From Sphingobacteriaceae bacterium (GTDB lineage: Bacteria; Bacteroidota; Bacteroidia; UBA7662), in contig JAUXNJ010000009.1 of NCBI GenBank assembly GCA_030682795.1, positions 72,582 through 136,581 on the forward strand: a stretch of DNA of 64,000 nucleotides, in the 5' to 3' direction. How positions within the stretch are numbered: the stretch's first letter is position 1; each line of letters opens with the position of its first letter. Made by a program: the position numbers and the translations under genes. Below, piece after piece: positions 44,095 through 53,737 of this stretch. Under the pieces are notes generated by a model. It saw only the letters and a list, made by a program, of their open reading frames with translations, did no database searches and was not told the DNA's origin.

Positions 44095-46263
44095 ATGGAT
44101 GTTGGCATTTACAAATCAAGCAAAATCAAGGCTAATTTAAGCGCATTGACGCTTAGTCTTTTGGTATTAGCAGCAACCTATCTGATTGCTTTTCAGCAAT
44201 ATAAAATCAACAGGAGTCAGCAGGAGCGATTGGTGCACGACAAAGCATCTTCCTTGCACGATCAGCTACAAGCGGTTATCAATAACGCCGAAAACGTAAG
44301 TCGCACCCTCGCCTTCATTGTGTCCAGAGACAGCCCTTCGGCTGACTTTAACACCATTGCCAGTAATTTAATTGATGGTACGAGTTATTTTTCTGGAATT
44401 CAGCTGCTTGACAGCGGAACCATAACGCATGTCTACCCTCAAAAAGGCAACGAAGGTGTAATTGGCTATAATGTATTAGCCGACAGCAGCAGAAATGAAG
44501 AATTGATCTTAGCTATCTCAGAAAAGCGGTTTCACCTTGCTGGTCCCTTCAATTTGCGACAAGGCGGCATGGGCATGGTTGGGCGCTATCCTATTTTTAA
44601 AGACGAAGGCTTTGTGGGCATGGCTGCCGTTATCATTCGCTGGGAAGACCTGAAGTCTTATATGCGTTTTGACGATCAAAGTGAAGCCGCCTATGCCATC
44701 CAGCTTTTTAAAGTCGATTCCAAAAGCAAAGACCTGATTCCGCTGCTGGATGGTGCTGCAAAAACAGAGCACCAATTTTGTGAAATTCGCCCCCTTCCAG
44801 AAGCCGCCATGGAGCTGCATGTAAATGCGTTGTTCCCTACCACTTTAGCTACTGAATGGCCAACGATGCTCTTCGGAATGTTGCTTGCATTCTTTTCGGG
44901 TTACATAACCAAAAAGCTTTTGCTTGAGCCACGCCGCCTAAGTCAGTTAATCAATGATCGAACCCAAGCCTTACAAGAAAGCCAAAACCTCTATCGAGAT
45001 ACCTTGTTGCGCATCAGTGATGGTTTTGCCAGCATTTGCAAGGACGGCAAAATACTCTATCTCAATCAACAAGCAGCTGCTCATTTTCATTTAGATGCTG
45101 AGAAAATGATTGGAGAAAATGCTTTTGAATATTTAGCGTATTTGGAAGGGAGCGGCGTATCGGAAGGGGTTAAGCGTGCCTTAAAAACTGGTCAAAACCA
45201 ACATTTCGAAGCTCAAAAACCCACTGACTTTCGCTGGTATAGCATCAATATTTACCCCTCCAACAATGGCGTTTCAGTATTCGCAACCGATATAACTTAC
45301 GAAAAAGAAGCCTTGCGCTTGTTAGAGCTCACCAATGAAGTCGCCCGCATTGGCGGGTGGGAATATCATAGAGAACGAAGGATTTTTAACCTTAGTCCCA
45401 TGGCGCGACAGCTTTTACGCCTACCCGACCATTCCGGTTTCAAAGTAGAGGATTTAGAACGCTACTTTGGCGAACATGCCGAAAAAATTCTGGAACGTTT
45501 GAATACGCTTTCAAACAACGAGACCTCCTTTTCGATTGAAGCCCAGGTTGTATTGGGTTATGACCCGCCGCTTTGGGTTAAAATTAACGCCCGGGTAATG
45601 GAGGATGTAAACACAGGTGCACGCATTTATGGCACCATCCAAGACATTGCCCTTCAAAAACAAACACAAGAAGTAATTACAAGCAGCGCCAGGCGCTACC
45701 GCAGTTTATTTGACCTGAATCCCTTGCCCATGTGGACGTTTTCGTGGGAAACGCTTACCATTATTGACGCCAATAAGGCTGCATGCGAAAGTTATGGATA
45801 CGAACGCTCGGCTTTACTTGGCCAATCTATCGCCATTCTTTGGAAAGATGATGGATTTAGGCAATATGTAGAAGGCATTCGCAGCAAAGAACCCGCGTCG
45901 AATTTTTGTGTGCATAAACGTAAAGATGGCTCCACTTTGCAGGTTGAAGTAATTTCAACACCGGTAGACCAAGGTGAATGTATGGCAGAATTGCTGTTGG
46001 CCCGCGACATCACCGAGCGTTTGGCACATTTAAGAGCCATTGAAGGTCAAAACAGCCGTTTGCGAGAAATAGCCTGGTTACAATCGCATCAGGTGCGGGC
46101 ACCCTTGGCTCGCATCATGGCCATCGTTCATTTATTGGACCTAGAAGAGCGCAATGCAGCGGAAGACGTTAAATTATTGCGAGAAATCATCCAATCGGCT
46201 TACGAGCTGGATGGCATCATTGCCGAAATTGTGAAAAATACCGAGTTGGCCAAACTCGATTAA
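44095..46263 (+). CDS. Membrane PAS-domain sensor with His-type dimerisation helix but no ATPase domain
   Basis: The 722-residue protein has an N-terminal membrane segment, a periplasmic CHASE-like domain of about 190 residues, and a second membrane segment near residue 265. Three PAS-like domains follow near 300-400, 415-525 and 540-645. The end has the H-box SHQVRAPLARIMAIVHLLDL (His near 664) and about 58 more residues. No N, G1 or G2 boxes of a histidine-kinase ATPase follow, and the frame ends in a stop. It cannot phosphorylate itself. Proteins of this shape exist in Bacteroidota, possibly as signalling partners. It converges on gluQ, overlapping by 4 bp. Confidence 0.85.
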   Translation: MDVGIYKSSKIKANLSALTLSLLVLAATYLIAFQQYKINRSQQERLVHDKASSLHDQLQAVINNAENVSRTLAFIVSRDSPSADFNTIASNLIDGTSYFSGIQLLDSGTITHVYPQKGNEGVIGYNVLADSSRNEELILAISEKRFHLAGPFNLRQGGMGMVGRYPIFKDEGFVGMAAVIIRWEDLKSYMRFDDQSEAAYAIQLFKVDSKSKDLIPLLDGAAKTEHQFCEIRPLPEAAMELHVNALFPTTLATEWPTMLFGMLLAFFSGYITKKLLLEPRRLSQLINDRTQALQESQNLYRDTLLRISDGFASICKDGKILYLNQQAAAHFHLDAEKMIGENAFEYLAYLEGSGVSEGVKRALKTGQNQHFEAQKPTDFRWYSINIYPSNNGVSVFATDITYEKEALRLLELTNEVARIGGWEYHRERRIFNLSPMARQLLRLPDHSGFKVEDLERYFGEHAEKILERLNTLSNNETSFSIEAQVVLGYDPPLWVKINARVMEDVNTGARIYGTIQDIALQKQTQEVITSSARRYRSLFDLNPLPMWTFSWETLTIIDANKAACESYGYERSALLGQSIAILWKDDGFRQYVEGIRSKEPASNFCVHKRKDGSTLQVEVISTPVDQGECMAELLLARDITERLAHLRAIEGQNSRLREIAWLQSHQVRAPLARIMAIVHLLDLEERNAAEDVKLLREIIQSAYELDGIIAEIVKNTELAKLD

Positions 46264-47147
46264 TTGCGGGCAAGCCACCAGGCTTCAAAATCTGACAAGT
46301 CTTTCAAATTTGCGCCCAAAGCCGTTCCCAAGGCCCCGTATAATGGACCTGAATCAGGGTAAGCATCTAATAAACTGTGTGCCTTGGCATCTCCAGCCGA
46401 TTTGCTGAGCTTTTGACCAGTAGGCCCTTGCACCAAATCATGATGCAAAAACCGAAGTTCCAAAAAGCCTTTTTCTTGCAGTATTTCGGCCATGTAGCGC
46501 TGAATAAGGCTGCTTTCGTACAAATCTACTCCACGCACCACATGAGTTGTACCATAGAGCACATCATCTGCCACACAGGCTAAGTGGTATGCTGGTAGAG
46601 CTGCAGCTCCGGGCCGCTCCTGCTTACGTCGCACCACCGGGTCTACTACTTCCTTTCCCAATACTTCCAACTTCGACTGGCCTTCAAAATCGAACAAGCA
46701 CACGGTCGTGCCGCGCTCTAAGCGCAGGCGCCAGGCATAACCGGGGTCGTCGAGCGGGAGCTTTTGCGCTAAACAGGCTGCGGAATTGTGGCCATGCGCC
46801 GCCATTTCGGCCCGACTGCAACCGCAGGCATATACCTGGCCCGTGGCTCGAAGTCTTTCCAAATAGTTTTCGTACAAGGAAAGGCGCAGCTCTTGGCGGT
46901 AGTCAGCAATAAATTCCGTGGCGCTGTGTGGACCGTGCTGCCAATCGATGCCCAACACTTCTAAAACGGCAAATACATCTTCCAAATAAGCCTGCCGAAA
47001 GCGGGTTCGATCGAGGTCGTCGATGCGTAAACGCAGTTCTAATCCCCGACGCTTGGCCTCAACAGCCGTCACCAAAAACGCAAACACATTGCCCAAGTGC
47101 AAAAAACCGCTGGGGGTGGGGGCGAGGCGCGTTTGTAGTGGCTTCAT
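46260..47147 (-). CDS. gluQ: Glutamyl-Q tRNA(Asp) synthetase
   Basis: The 295-residue protein is a shortened glutamyl-tRNA synthetase without an anticodon-binding domain. HIGH-type (FLHLGNVFAF), KMSKS-type (GQKLSKSAGD) and substrate motifs (RIDDLDRTRF, VRGVDLYESSLIQ) are present. The zinc-type Cys cluster is VYACGCSRAEM with a later Cys. GluQRS enzymes attach glutamate to the queuosine of tRNA-Asp. A candidate -7 box (TAATTTG, 47153-47159) lies just upstream of ATG 47147. Confidence 0.93.
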   Translation of the reverse strand: MKPLQTRLAPTPSGFLHLGNVFAFLVTAVEAKRRGLELRLRIDDLDRTRFRQAYLEDVFAVLEVLGIDWQHGPHSATEFIADYRQELRLSLYENYLERLRATGQVYACGCSRAEMAAHGHNSAACLAQKLPLDDPGYAWRLRLERGTTVCLFDFEGQSKLEVLGKEVVDPVVRRKQERPGAAALPAYHLACVADDVLYGTTHVVRGVDLYESSLIQRYMAEILQEKGFLELRFLHHDLVQGPTGQKLSKSAGDAKAHSLLDAYPDSGPLYGALGTALGANLKDLSDFEAWWLARN

Positions 47148-47272
47148 CGCCCCAAATTACAAAATGTGGCTGAATTTGGCAGACTATGACTTAATGCCTG
47201 CCTCCAGCTTGTTAGCCGATAGCTACGCCCGCTCATCACCCTTGTCACAACCCTTAACATTCTTAAAACATT

Positions 47273-47312
47273 TTTAGATTTGTCTAAATTTAATTTTAGC
47301 CTCGTATATTTG
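47273..47312 (+). promoter_or_regulatory. Promoter and palindromic operator of the TonB receptor
   Basis: TTTAGA (47273-47278), TTTG and TCTAAA (47283-47288) form a 16-bp palindrome whose centre is the -33 TTG (47280-47282). The -7 box TATATTTG (47305-47312) follows 22 nt later. A repressor bound to the palindrome would block the -33 contact. The shape, TTTAGnnnnnnCTAAA, resembles DtxR/MntR-type boxes, but I have not identified the regulator. Confidence 0.6.
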
Positions 47313-47316
47313 TGGC

Positions 47317-49671
47317 GTGAACCGGTTTTTGCTTCTGCTATTTTTCAGCTGTCCAAGTCTTTTGTATGCCCAAAGTCAGCTCAGCGGCCGCGTGCTCCAA
47401 GGCCAACAACCTTTGACGGGGGCGCATGTGCAGGTAAAAGGCAGCAACACAGGCACCAGCAGTACTGCAAACGGGAGCTACCAACTGTCGCTGCCCGCCG
47501 GCACACACCTGCTTCGGGTGAGCTTTTTGGGTTTCAAACCACTAGAGGTGCTGGTGGTTTTGGGAGAAAAAGAACAAAAAAAACTCGATTTTAAACTCGA
47601 AGCCGACTTACACGGACTCGAACAAGTGGTAGTTAGCGCCAACCGGGAAGAAGTGTCGCGCAGGGAAGCACCCGTTCGGGTAGAAGTAATCGACAGCAAA
47701 CGCATGCAGCAGTTGCAGGCGCCGGCTTTGGCCGATGGCTTGAGCTTTTCGCCTGGGGTGCGCACCGAAAATAATTGTCAGAACTGCGGCTTCAGCGCGG
47801 TGCGCTTGAACGGCTTGCCGGGTGCCTATACGCAGATTTTGATTGATGGCAGGCCGGTTTTTAGCGCACTGAATGGCGTATACGGTCTCGACCAAATTCC
47901 CGCGGCCATGATCGAACGTACCGAAGTGGTGCGTGGTGGCGGCTCGGTTTTGTACGGCGGCAACGCCATTGCCGGCACGGTAAACATCATTACCCGCACG
48001 CCCGTAGCCAACGGCTTTAGTGTGTGGCAGCAGAGCAGCTTAATCGGCGGCAAAAGTCCCGAAAACAACACCCAATTCCATTTTGATTTGGTAGATGAAA
48101 AAGACCAGAAGGCGGGCATCAGCTTTTATGGCAGTTTGCGTAACCGCGCTTATTACGACCACAACAACGACCAATTCAGCGATATTACCGCTTTGCAGGG
48201 ACAAACCATCGGCGCCAATGCCTTTGTGAACCTGCACAAACGCTTGCAACTCCGCACCAACGCCTACCATTTGCAAGAATTTAGGCGTGGCGGCTCCGAT
48301 TTTGAGTTAAAACCACATCAAGCACGGCTAACAGAGCAGCTCGAGCACCGGGTAAATGGCCTGCGCACCGAGCTCAGCTACTTCAGCAAAAACTACCGCA
48401 ACAAATTAACCCTCTACAACAGCAGTCAGTTTACCCAGCGCCTCAGCTATTACGGCGGCGGCGGGCGGGTGCTGCAGGCAGGCGACAGTTTAACTGCCCA
48501 AGACTTACTTGCCCTCAATGCTTACGGACAGGCCAATGACCGCTCGGTGGTAAGCGGCATCAATTGGCAGCGCTACCACAGCGATAAACTCTTGCTCACC
48601 GCTGGCACCGAATATTGGTTCAACAGCATCGAAGACCGCATGCCCGGCTACCAGCGCCTGCTCGACCAGCGCTACCAAGTGTGGGGCAATTTTACCCAAG
48701 CCGAATACCAGCTAAGCAAACGGGTGAAAGTGCTTGGCGGCCTCCGTTACGATTTGGTGCGACTGGCAGGACAATATGATTTGGCCACCGATGTCTTCCA
48801 GCAAGACCAATCCTACGGCCTGTTGCTGCCGCGCCTCAGTAGCATGATCAACTTTAACCCCAAAACCCAACTGCGCCTCAGCTGGGCACAGGGTTACCGC
48901 GCGCCGCAGGCCTTCGACGAAGACTTACACATTGAGCTTTTAGGCGGTGCAGCCCGCTTTGTGCGGCTTGGCAACGACTTGGTGCCAGAGCGCTCCAACA
49001 GCTTCAGTGCCACCCTCCAGCGCGAAAGCAGCATCCAGCACACAGGCTTACTCAGCAGTGTTGAGCTCTTTTACACCCAACTTCAAAATCCCTTTTTATT
49101 GTTAGATGCCGAAGTGCTGCCCAGCGGCTTGCAAGTGGTTAACAAGCGAAACGGCAGTGGCGCCCGTGTTTTCGGCTTCAACCTCAGCACCGAGGCGGTG
49201 TTCGAAAACAGTGCCCGCTTGCAATTTGGATTAACCGGGCAGCAAGCCCTGCTCAACGAAGCTGAAGTGTTGTGGGAAAGCGCTTCTGGCGACAGCATCA
49301 CCACCACCAATCGCCTGCTGCGCACCCCCAATTGGTACGGCTACGCCAACTTTAGGCAGCCTTTTGCCAAAGACTGGGCCATCCAAGCCAATTTGCAACT
49401 CACGGGTGCCATGTTGGTACCTCACGTTATTGAACCAGAAAGCGCCTATACCGTCACCAAAACCACGCCTAATTTTGCTGATTTAGCCCTTTTTGTAGAA
49501 AAACAGTGGGTGTTGGCCCCTCGCCTCCGCCTCGAAAGCAGTGTAGGCATCCAAAACCTCTTCAACAGCTTTCAGCGCGACCTCGACACCGGACCCGATC
49601 GGGATGCTGGTTATGTATATGGGCCAATGCGGCCGCGAACCCTACTCTTGAGCATCAGATTAGCTTACTGA
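47317..49671 (+). CDS. TonB-dependent receptor with N-terminal carboxypeptidase-like domain and CQNCG motif
   Basis: The 784-residue outer membrane receptor has a signal peptide, then a CarbopepD_reg-like domain (SGRVLQGQQPLTGAHVQVKG), a plug (LDQIPAAMIERTEVVRGGGS, LYGGNAIAGTVNIITRTP) and a 22-strand barrel ending in LSIRLAY. The plug begins with ENNCQNCGFS, a Cys pair that could bind metal or form a disulfide. Substrates of this subfamily are not known to me; iron or copper complexes or heme are plausible. It starts with GTG 47317, 4 nt after the -7 box. The multicopper oxidase gene follows 99 bp downstream. Confidence 0.88.
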   Translation: MNRFLLLLFFSCPSLLYAQSQLSGRVLQGQQPLTGAHVQVKGSNTGTSSTANGSYQLSLPAGTHLLRVSFLGFKPLEVLVVLGEKEQKKLDFKLEADLHGLEQVVVSANREEVSRREAPVRVEVIDSKRMQQLQAPALADGLSFSPGVRTENNCQNCGFSAVRLNGLPGAYTQILIDGRPVFSALNGVYGLDQIPAAMIERTEVVRGGGSVLYGGNAIAGTVNIITRTPVANGFSVWQQSSLIGGKSPENNTQFHFDLVDEKDQKAGISFYGSLRNRAYYDHNNDQFSDITALQGQTIGANAFVNLHKRLQLRTNAYHLQEFRRGGSDFELKPHQARLTEQLEHRVNGLRTELSYFSKNYRNKLTLYNSSQFTQRLSYYGGGGRVLQAGDSLTAQDLLALNAYGQANDRSVVSGINWQRYHSDKLLLTAGTEYWFNSIEDRMPGYQRLLDQRYQVWGNFTQAEYQLSKRVKVLGGLRYDLVRLAGQYDLATDVFQQDQSYGLLLPRLSSMINFNPKTQLRLSWAQGYRAPQAFDEDLHIELLGGAARFVRLGNDLVPERSNSFSATLQRESSIQHTGLLSSVELFYTQLQNPFLLLDAEVLPSGLQVVNKRNGSGARVFGFNLSTEAVFENSARLQFGLTGQQALLNEAEVLWESASGDSITTTNRLLRTPNWYGYANFRQPFAKDWAIQANLQLTGAMLVPHVIEPESAYTVTKTTPNFADLALFVEKQWVLAPRLRLESSVGIQNLFNSFQRDLDTGPDRDAGYVYGPMRPRTLLLSIRLAY

Positions 49672-49690
49672 TAACGGCGGCCCTTGTCCG

Positions 49691-49732
49691 TAACTTCTAG
49701 TGTGTAACTTCGGTTACATAACTTCGCCGTAG
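49691..49732 (+). repeat. Three 14-bp direct repeats upstream of the multicopper oxidase
   Basis: TAACTTC occurs at 49691, 49705 and 49719, exactly 14 bp apart. The middle copy also makes a hairpin with GTAAC (49704-49708), a TTCG tetraloop and GTTAC (49713-49717). Such regular spacing suggests binding of a response regulator or other activator. Confidence 0.6.
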
Positions 49733-49748
49733 AGTCACCTAAATTCGT

Positions 49749-49764
49749 AGGTTATTCTTAACCT
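49749..49764 (+). promoter_or_regulatory. Palindromic operator just before the multicopper oxidase start
   Basis: AGGTTA, TTCT and TAACCT form a perfect 6-bp inverted repeat 6 nt before ATG 49771. The arms equal those of DtxR/IdeR-type boxes (AGGTTA-n-TAACCT), though those have a 3-bp centre. A -7-like TATTCTTA (49753-49760) lies inside it. Confidence 0.5.
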
Positions 49765-49770
49765 GTAGTC

Positions 49771-51483
49771 ATGAAGAAAGCTTTACTCCTCACTACTTTA
49801 CTACTATACTCTGGGGCTTTGTTTTCGCAAAATCCCTTATTTATCCCGGATACCTTAAGCGGAAACAGCATCTCCTTGCAGCTGCAGCATGGAACCAAAC
49901 AATTTTATCCTGGTACACCAACCCAAACCATGGGCATAAACGGCAGCTTCCTGGCGCCCACGATTATCCTCAACCGGGGCCAACAAGTAACTTTAAATGT
50001 CCAAAACCAACTTACCGACACCACCACCATCCATTGGCATGGACTGCATGTTTCGCCCGCCAATGATGGCGGTCCCCACATATTTGTAATCCCCGGCCAA
50101 ACCTGGAGTCCTTCGTTTACAGTACTAGATTGGGCATCTACCTATTGGTACCACCCGCATTTGCATTACAAAACGGTAGAGCATGTGGCTGCCGGAATGG
50201 CGGGCATGATCATCGTTAGAGATAGCATTGAGGCTGCCTTAGCATTGCCTCGCCAGTATGGTATCGACGATATTCCGGTCATCATACAAACACGACAATT
50301 CAGCACCTCCAATCAAATAGTGGTTGGGCAACATCTCGACACGGCCGTTATGATCAACGGAACACTCAAGCCGTTTATTCAGCTGCCCGCTCAGCGAATC
50401 CGTTTGCGTTTATTAAATGGCTCCATAGAGCGTGTTTACAATATAGGCTTGAGCACCAACGAGTCGTTTCAACAAATTGGCAGCGATGGCGGGCTGCTTG
50501 CTGCTCCCGTAACCATGAGCCGGCTTCAATTGGCACCGGGAGAACGCGCCGAAATCATTGTGAATTTAACAGGCAAGCAAAACCAAACCATTCAGCTCAT
50601 GAGCTATGCCGCCCAATTGCCGAATGCCATCTACGGCGCCGCTCAGCCAGGGATGGGTTTTGGACAACAATTACCAGGTTATAGCAACAATGCCCTAAAT
50701 GGGTCGAACTTTAATTTGCTCGAAATGCGAGTAGGGGCTCCTGGCGACTTGCCCGCGGGACCTACTCCCAGCACCTTGGTTGCTCACAGCATTTTCGCTC
50801 CTTCACAGGCCGATACCACCAGAATACTTACGTTTATGTCGGCAGCCATGGGCCCAACCGCTATTCAGGGTCCCTTTATGATTAATAATGCCCATTTCGA
50901 CATGAATGTGATCAACCAGCACATTCCCTTCAATAACATTGAAATTTGGGAACTTCAAAACCAAACACCCATCGGGCATCCTTTTCATTTGCACGATGTG
51001 CCTTTTTACATTCTCAGCGTTAACGGGGCGCAGCCTATTGCCTCCCTTCGGGGAAGGAAAGATGTGGTATTTGTGCCAGCCATGGGCAACGTGCGCTTCA
51101 TCACCCAATTCGAAACCTTTTTCGACGACTCTTTGCCTTATATGTATCATTGTCATATGCTCACCCATGAAGACGATGGTATGATGGGGCAATTTCTGGT
51201 GAACTCTCCATTTGCATCGTCGGTCAAACAATACGGCTTACAGAAGGCTTCTGTGCATTTATACCCTAATCCCGCCAATAGCGAAGTATACATTAAGAGC
51301 ACGGCAAATCTTAATAAGCCATTAAGTCTGGAGATAAAAGACCTTCAGGGAAGGCTGCTAAAAACGATGGTTTTATACGATGAACGAGCACGGGTAGATA
51401 TTTCAGAGCTTTTGCCCGGCATTTATTTGTTTGTGGCTACGGATGGAGCAAGCTCCTTTTCGGCGCGTGTAATTAAACAATAA
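49771..51483 (+). CDS. Secreted multicopper oxidase with T9SS sorting domain
   Basis: The 570-residue protein has a signal peptide, cupredoxin domains with all four copper motifs, and a C-terminal T9SS domain (VHLYPNPANSEVYIKS, LPGIYLFVATD). Motifs in order are HWHGLH (about residue 89), YWYHPHLH (about 129), HPFHLHDVPF (about 407) and HCHMLTHEDDGMMG (about 463), which supply type 1, 2 and 3 copper ligands. It couples oxidation of a substrate (Cu+, Fe2+, bilirubin or phenols) to reduction of O2. The T9SS tail suggests export to the cell surface. It converges on the CPA2 antiporter with 3 bp between. Confidence 0.95.
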   Translation: MKKALLLTTLLLYSGALFSQNPLFIPDTLSGNSISLQLQHGTKQFYPGTPTQTMGINGSFLAPTIILNRGQQVTLNVQNQLTDTTTIHWHGLHVSPANDGGPHIFVIPGQTWSPSFTVLDWASTYWYHPHLHYKTVEHVAAGMAGMIIVRDSIEAALALPRQYGIDDIPVIIQTRQFSTSNQIVVGQHLDTAVMINGTLKPFIQLPAQRIRLRLLNGSIERVYNIGLSTNESFQQIGSDGGLLAAPVTMSRLQLAPGERAEIIVNLTGKQNQTIQLMSYAAQLPNAIYGAAQPGMGFGQQLPGYSNNALNGSNFNLLEMRVGAPGDLPAGPTPSTLVAHSIFAPSQADTTRILTFMSAAMGPTAIQGPFMINNAHFDMNVINQHIPFNNIEIWELQNQTPIGHPFHLHDVPFYILSVNGAQPIASLRGRKDVVFVPAMGNVRFITQFETFFDDSLPYMYHCHMLTHEDDGMMGQFLVNSPFASSVKQYGLQKASVHLYPNPANSEVYIKSTANLNKPLSLEIKDLQGRLLKTMVLYDERARVDISELLPGIYLFVATDGASSFSARVIKQ

Positions 51484-51486
51484 GGC

Positions 51487-53616
51487 TCATTCCCCGCTAC
51501 CAAAAGCCTTCTTCACGTATTTGCCCACCTTCGATATGCGCTCAATATTTTCTTGAATGGGCGATGGCATGCTGGCATCGAGCTGCAGATTGCTGGCTGC
51601 CGCGTTGTAGCCCTTGAGTTCAGGGAAAACGATGGTGAAGCTGTTGTCTTGAAAATACTTGCTCAATTGGCTGGGCACCTTGTCGAGCAAGGCTTGATGC
51701 GAAAGTGTACCCTTTCGGGCACTGATGACCATAAACAAATCGTTTTTTTGCACTTCCCGGCCAAGCACTAAAAAGTCTTCCCAATCTAAAAATGGAGAAA
51801 ACTGAAAATCGAAGGCTGTTTTTTTGTGTTTACTTACCTGCAACAAGCGTTCTTCTAATTGAGGTGAGCCGTAAAACAGCAGCTTTGATCCTGTTTGCTT
51901 TACAAAGTGCCGGATGAGTCGCAACCATACCATAAAGCCCGGCTCAAATTCGGCATGTTGGGGTACCACCACCAGCAAGCGTTTGATGGTATTGTTGGGC
52001 TGCACAGCACGCGACACCACAATGGTTTGTTCGGTGCGTCGCAACAAATTTTCCATGATGGAGCCGAAAAACTTGTCTACCACCAAAGGTTTGGGGTTCC
52101 AGCCAATGATGATTTCGCTGATTTTATTCTCTTTGGCTGCATACACAATGCCGTTGGTGATGTTCACATCCACCCGGGTAAGCATTTCCACCCGGTTATC
52201 GGTGGCTGCGCCGATTTTCGCAGCGCGTTCAAGCACTTTGTAGCTCGCGGCCAAGGCTGCAGGTCCGCTGTTGGCCTCATTGAGCACCGACAAAGCAAAA
52301 ATGGGCCGTTTGTTGGCTGGCTCTTTGATCAATACCGCTAATTCCATCAAGCTGTCCACCGAATCGGGATTTGCCAAAGGCACCAAAATACGCTCCCCCT
52401 CATCCACATCGGGAGTTTCGGTATCATTTTGTTCAAGTACCGCCATTTTTCGTGCAGCCCGTTCTACCGCAAAAGAACTCACCAAACAAGTTACCAAAAT
52501 CATGAGGATGGTGCCATTCAGTACGTCTTCATTCAACAATTTGAGCCGGTAACCCACTAAGACTGCCGCTAAAGTCGCCGCTGCTTGTGCATTGCTCAAG
52601 CCAAAGATCATTTGTCGGTCGGTCCGGCTTAACTTAAAGGTTAGCTGTGTAAAAAAAGCAGCTAACCATTTAGCCAACATGGCCACCACAATCATAGTAG
52701 CAGAAACAATCAAGGCATTGGGGCCCTTGAACAGCACCCGCAAATCAACTAACATGCCCACGCCAATCAAGAAGAAGGGAATAAACAGCGCATTCCCCAC
52801 AAATTCAATGCGGTTCATAATGGGCGAGGTGTGTGGAATGAGGCGGTTCAAGGCTAAACCCGCCAAAAAGGCCCCAATAATGCCTTCAATACCCGCCAAT
52901 TCAGCCAAAAACGCCCCCAAAAACACCATGGCGAGCACAAAAATGTATTGACTTACATTGTCTTCAAACTTCTTAAAAAACCAGCGGCCTATGATGGGAA
53001 AACCCAAAAGCACCACAGATCCAAAAATCAACACCGACACACTCAGCCTTATCCAAAAAACCTGGTCGAGCTCGCCTTGGGTGCTGCCAGCAATGACTGC
53101 CAACACCAAGAGTGCCAACGTATCGGTAATGATGGTGCCCCCAACCGTTACATTCACGGGCAGCGATTTACTCACGCCAAAACGTGAAGCAATGGGATAA
53201 GCTAGCAGGGTGTGCGAAGCAAACATGGAGGCTAACAAAATGCTGGAAGGCATACTAAAGGATAAAAAATAATAGCCCGCCACCGTACCTAAGCCCATCG
53301 GAATGAGGAAGGTAAACAAACCAAAAACGATGCTTTTGTTGCGGTTCTTTTTAAAATCCTTGAGGTCGATTTCTAAGCCCGCCAAAAACATGATGTAGAG
53401 CAAGCCCACAGTACCAAACAACTCAATGCTGGCATCACGCAGAAGGAGGTTGAAGCCATTGGGACCAATAGCCACCCCGGCCAAGATCAGGCCAATGATG
53501 CCCGGAATACGCAGTTTGTTTAAGATAATCGGTGCAAAAAGGATGATAAACAGCACCAACGAAAAAATCAGCACTGGATTTTTCAAGGGCAAAGTCCATT
53601 CGATGGTGAGTAACAT
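51487..53616 (-). CDS. CPA2-family cation/H+ antiporter with C-terminal USP-like domains
   Basis: The 709-residue protein has about 12 membrane segments in residues 1-390 (LRIPGIIGLILAGVAIGPNG, FLAGLEIDLKDFKKN, GFPIIGRWFFKKFEDN, GIIGAFLAGLALNRLIP). The 320-residue C-terminal part resembles two universal-stress-type nucleotide-binding domains. KefB-like proteins move K+ or Na+ in exchange for protons, and the C domain may gate them. It is divergent from the DUF389 gene and has a -7-like TACTTTG (53639-53645) upstream. Confidence 0.87.
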   Translation of the reverse strand: MLLTIEWTLPLKNPVLIFSLVLFIILFAPIILNKLRIPGIIGLILAGVAIGPNGFNLLLRDASIELFGTVGLLYIMFLAGLEIDLKDFKKNRNKSIVFGLFTFLIPMGLGTVAGYYFLSFSMPSSILLASMFASHTLLAYPIASRFGVSKSLPVNVTVGGTIITDTLALLVLAVIAGSTQGELDQVFWIRLSVSVLIFGSVVLLGFPIIGRWFFKKFEDNVSQYIFVLAMVFLGAFLAELAGIEGIIGAFLAGLALNRLIPHTSPIMNRIEFVGNALFIPFFLIGVGMLVDLRVLFKGPNALIVSATMIVVAMLAKWLAAFFTQLTFKLSRTDRQMIFGLSNAQAAATLAAVLVGYRLKLLNEDVLNGTILMILVTCLVSSFAVERAARKMAVLEQNDTETPDVDEGERILVPLANPDSVDSLMELAVLIKEPANKRPIFALSVLNEANSGPAALAASYKVLERAAKIGAATDNRVEMLTRVDVNITNGIVYAAKENKISEIIIGWNPKPLVVDKFFGSIMENLLRRTEQTIVVSRAVQPNNTIKRLLVVVPQHAEFEPGFMVWLRLIRHFVKQTGSKLLFYGSPQLEERLLQVSKHKKTAFDFQFSPFLDWEDFLVLGREVQKNDLFMVISARKGTLSHQALLDKVPSQLSKYFQDNSFTIVFPELKGYNAAASNLQLDASMPSPIQENIERISKVGKYVKKAFGSGE

Positions 53617-53737
53617 GGCTATTTTTTCCTAAAATTAACAAAGTATTGCAGGAACAAGCACATTGTCTTTAGGCGAAATGATGCGTTTAAAAGGCGGTAC
53701 CCCAATTCCTCCAACATTTTTATTTATTTTGCAAGGC

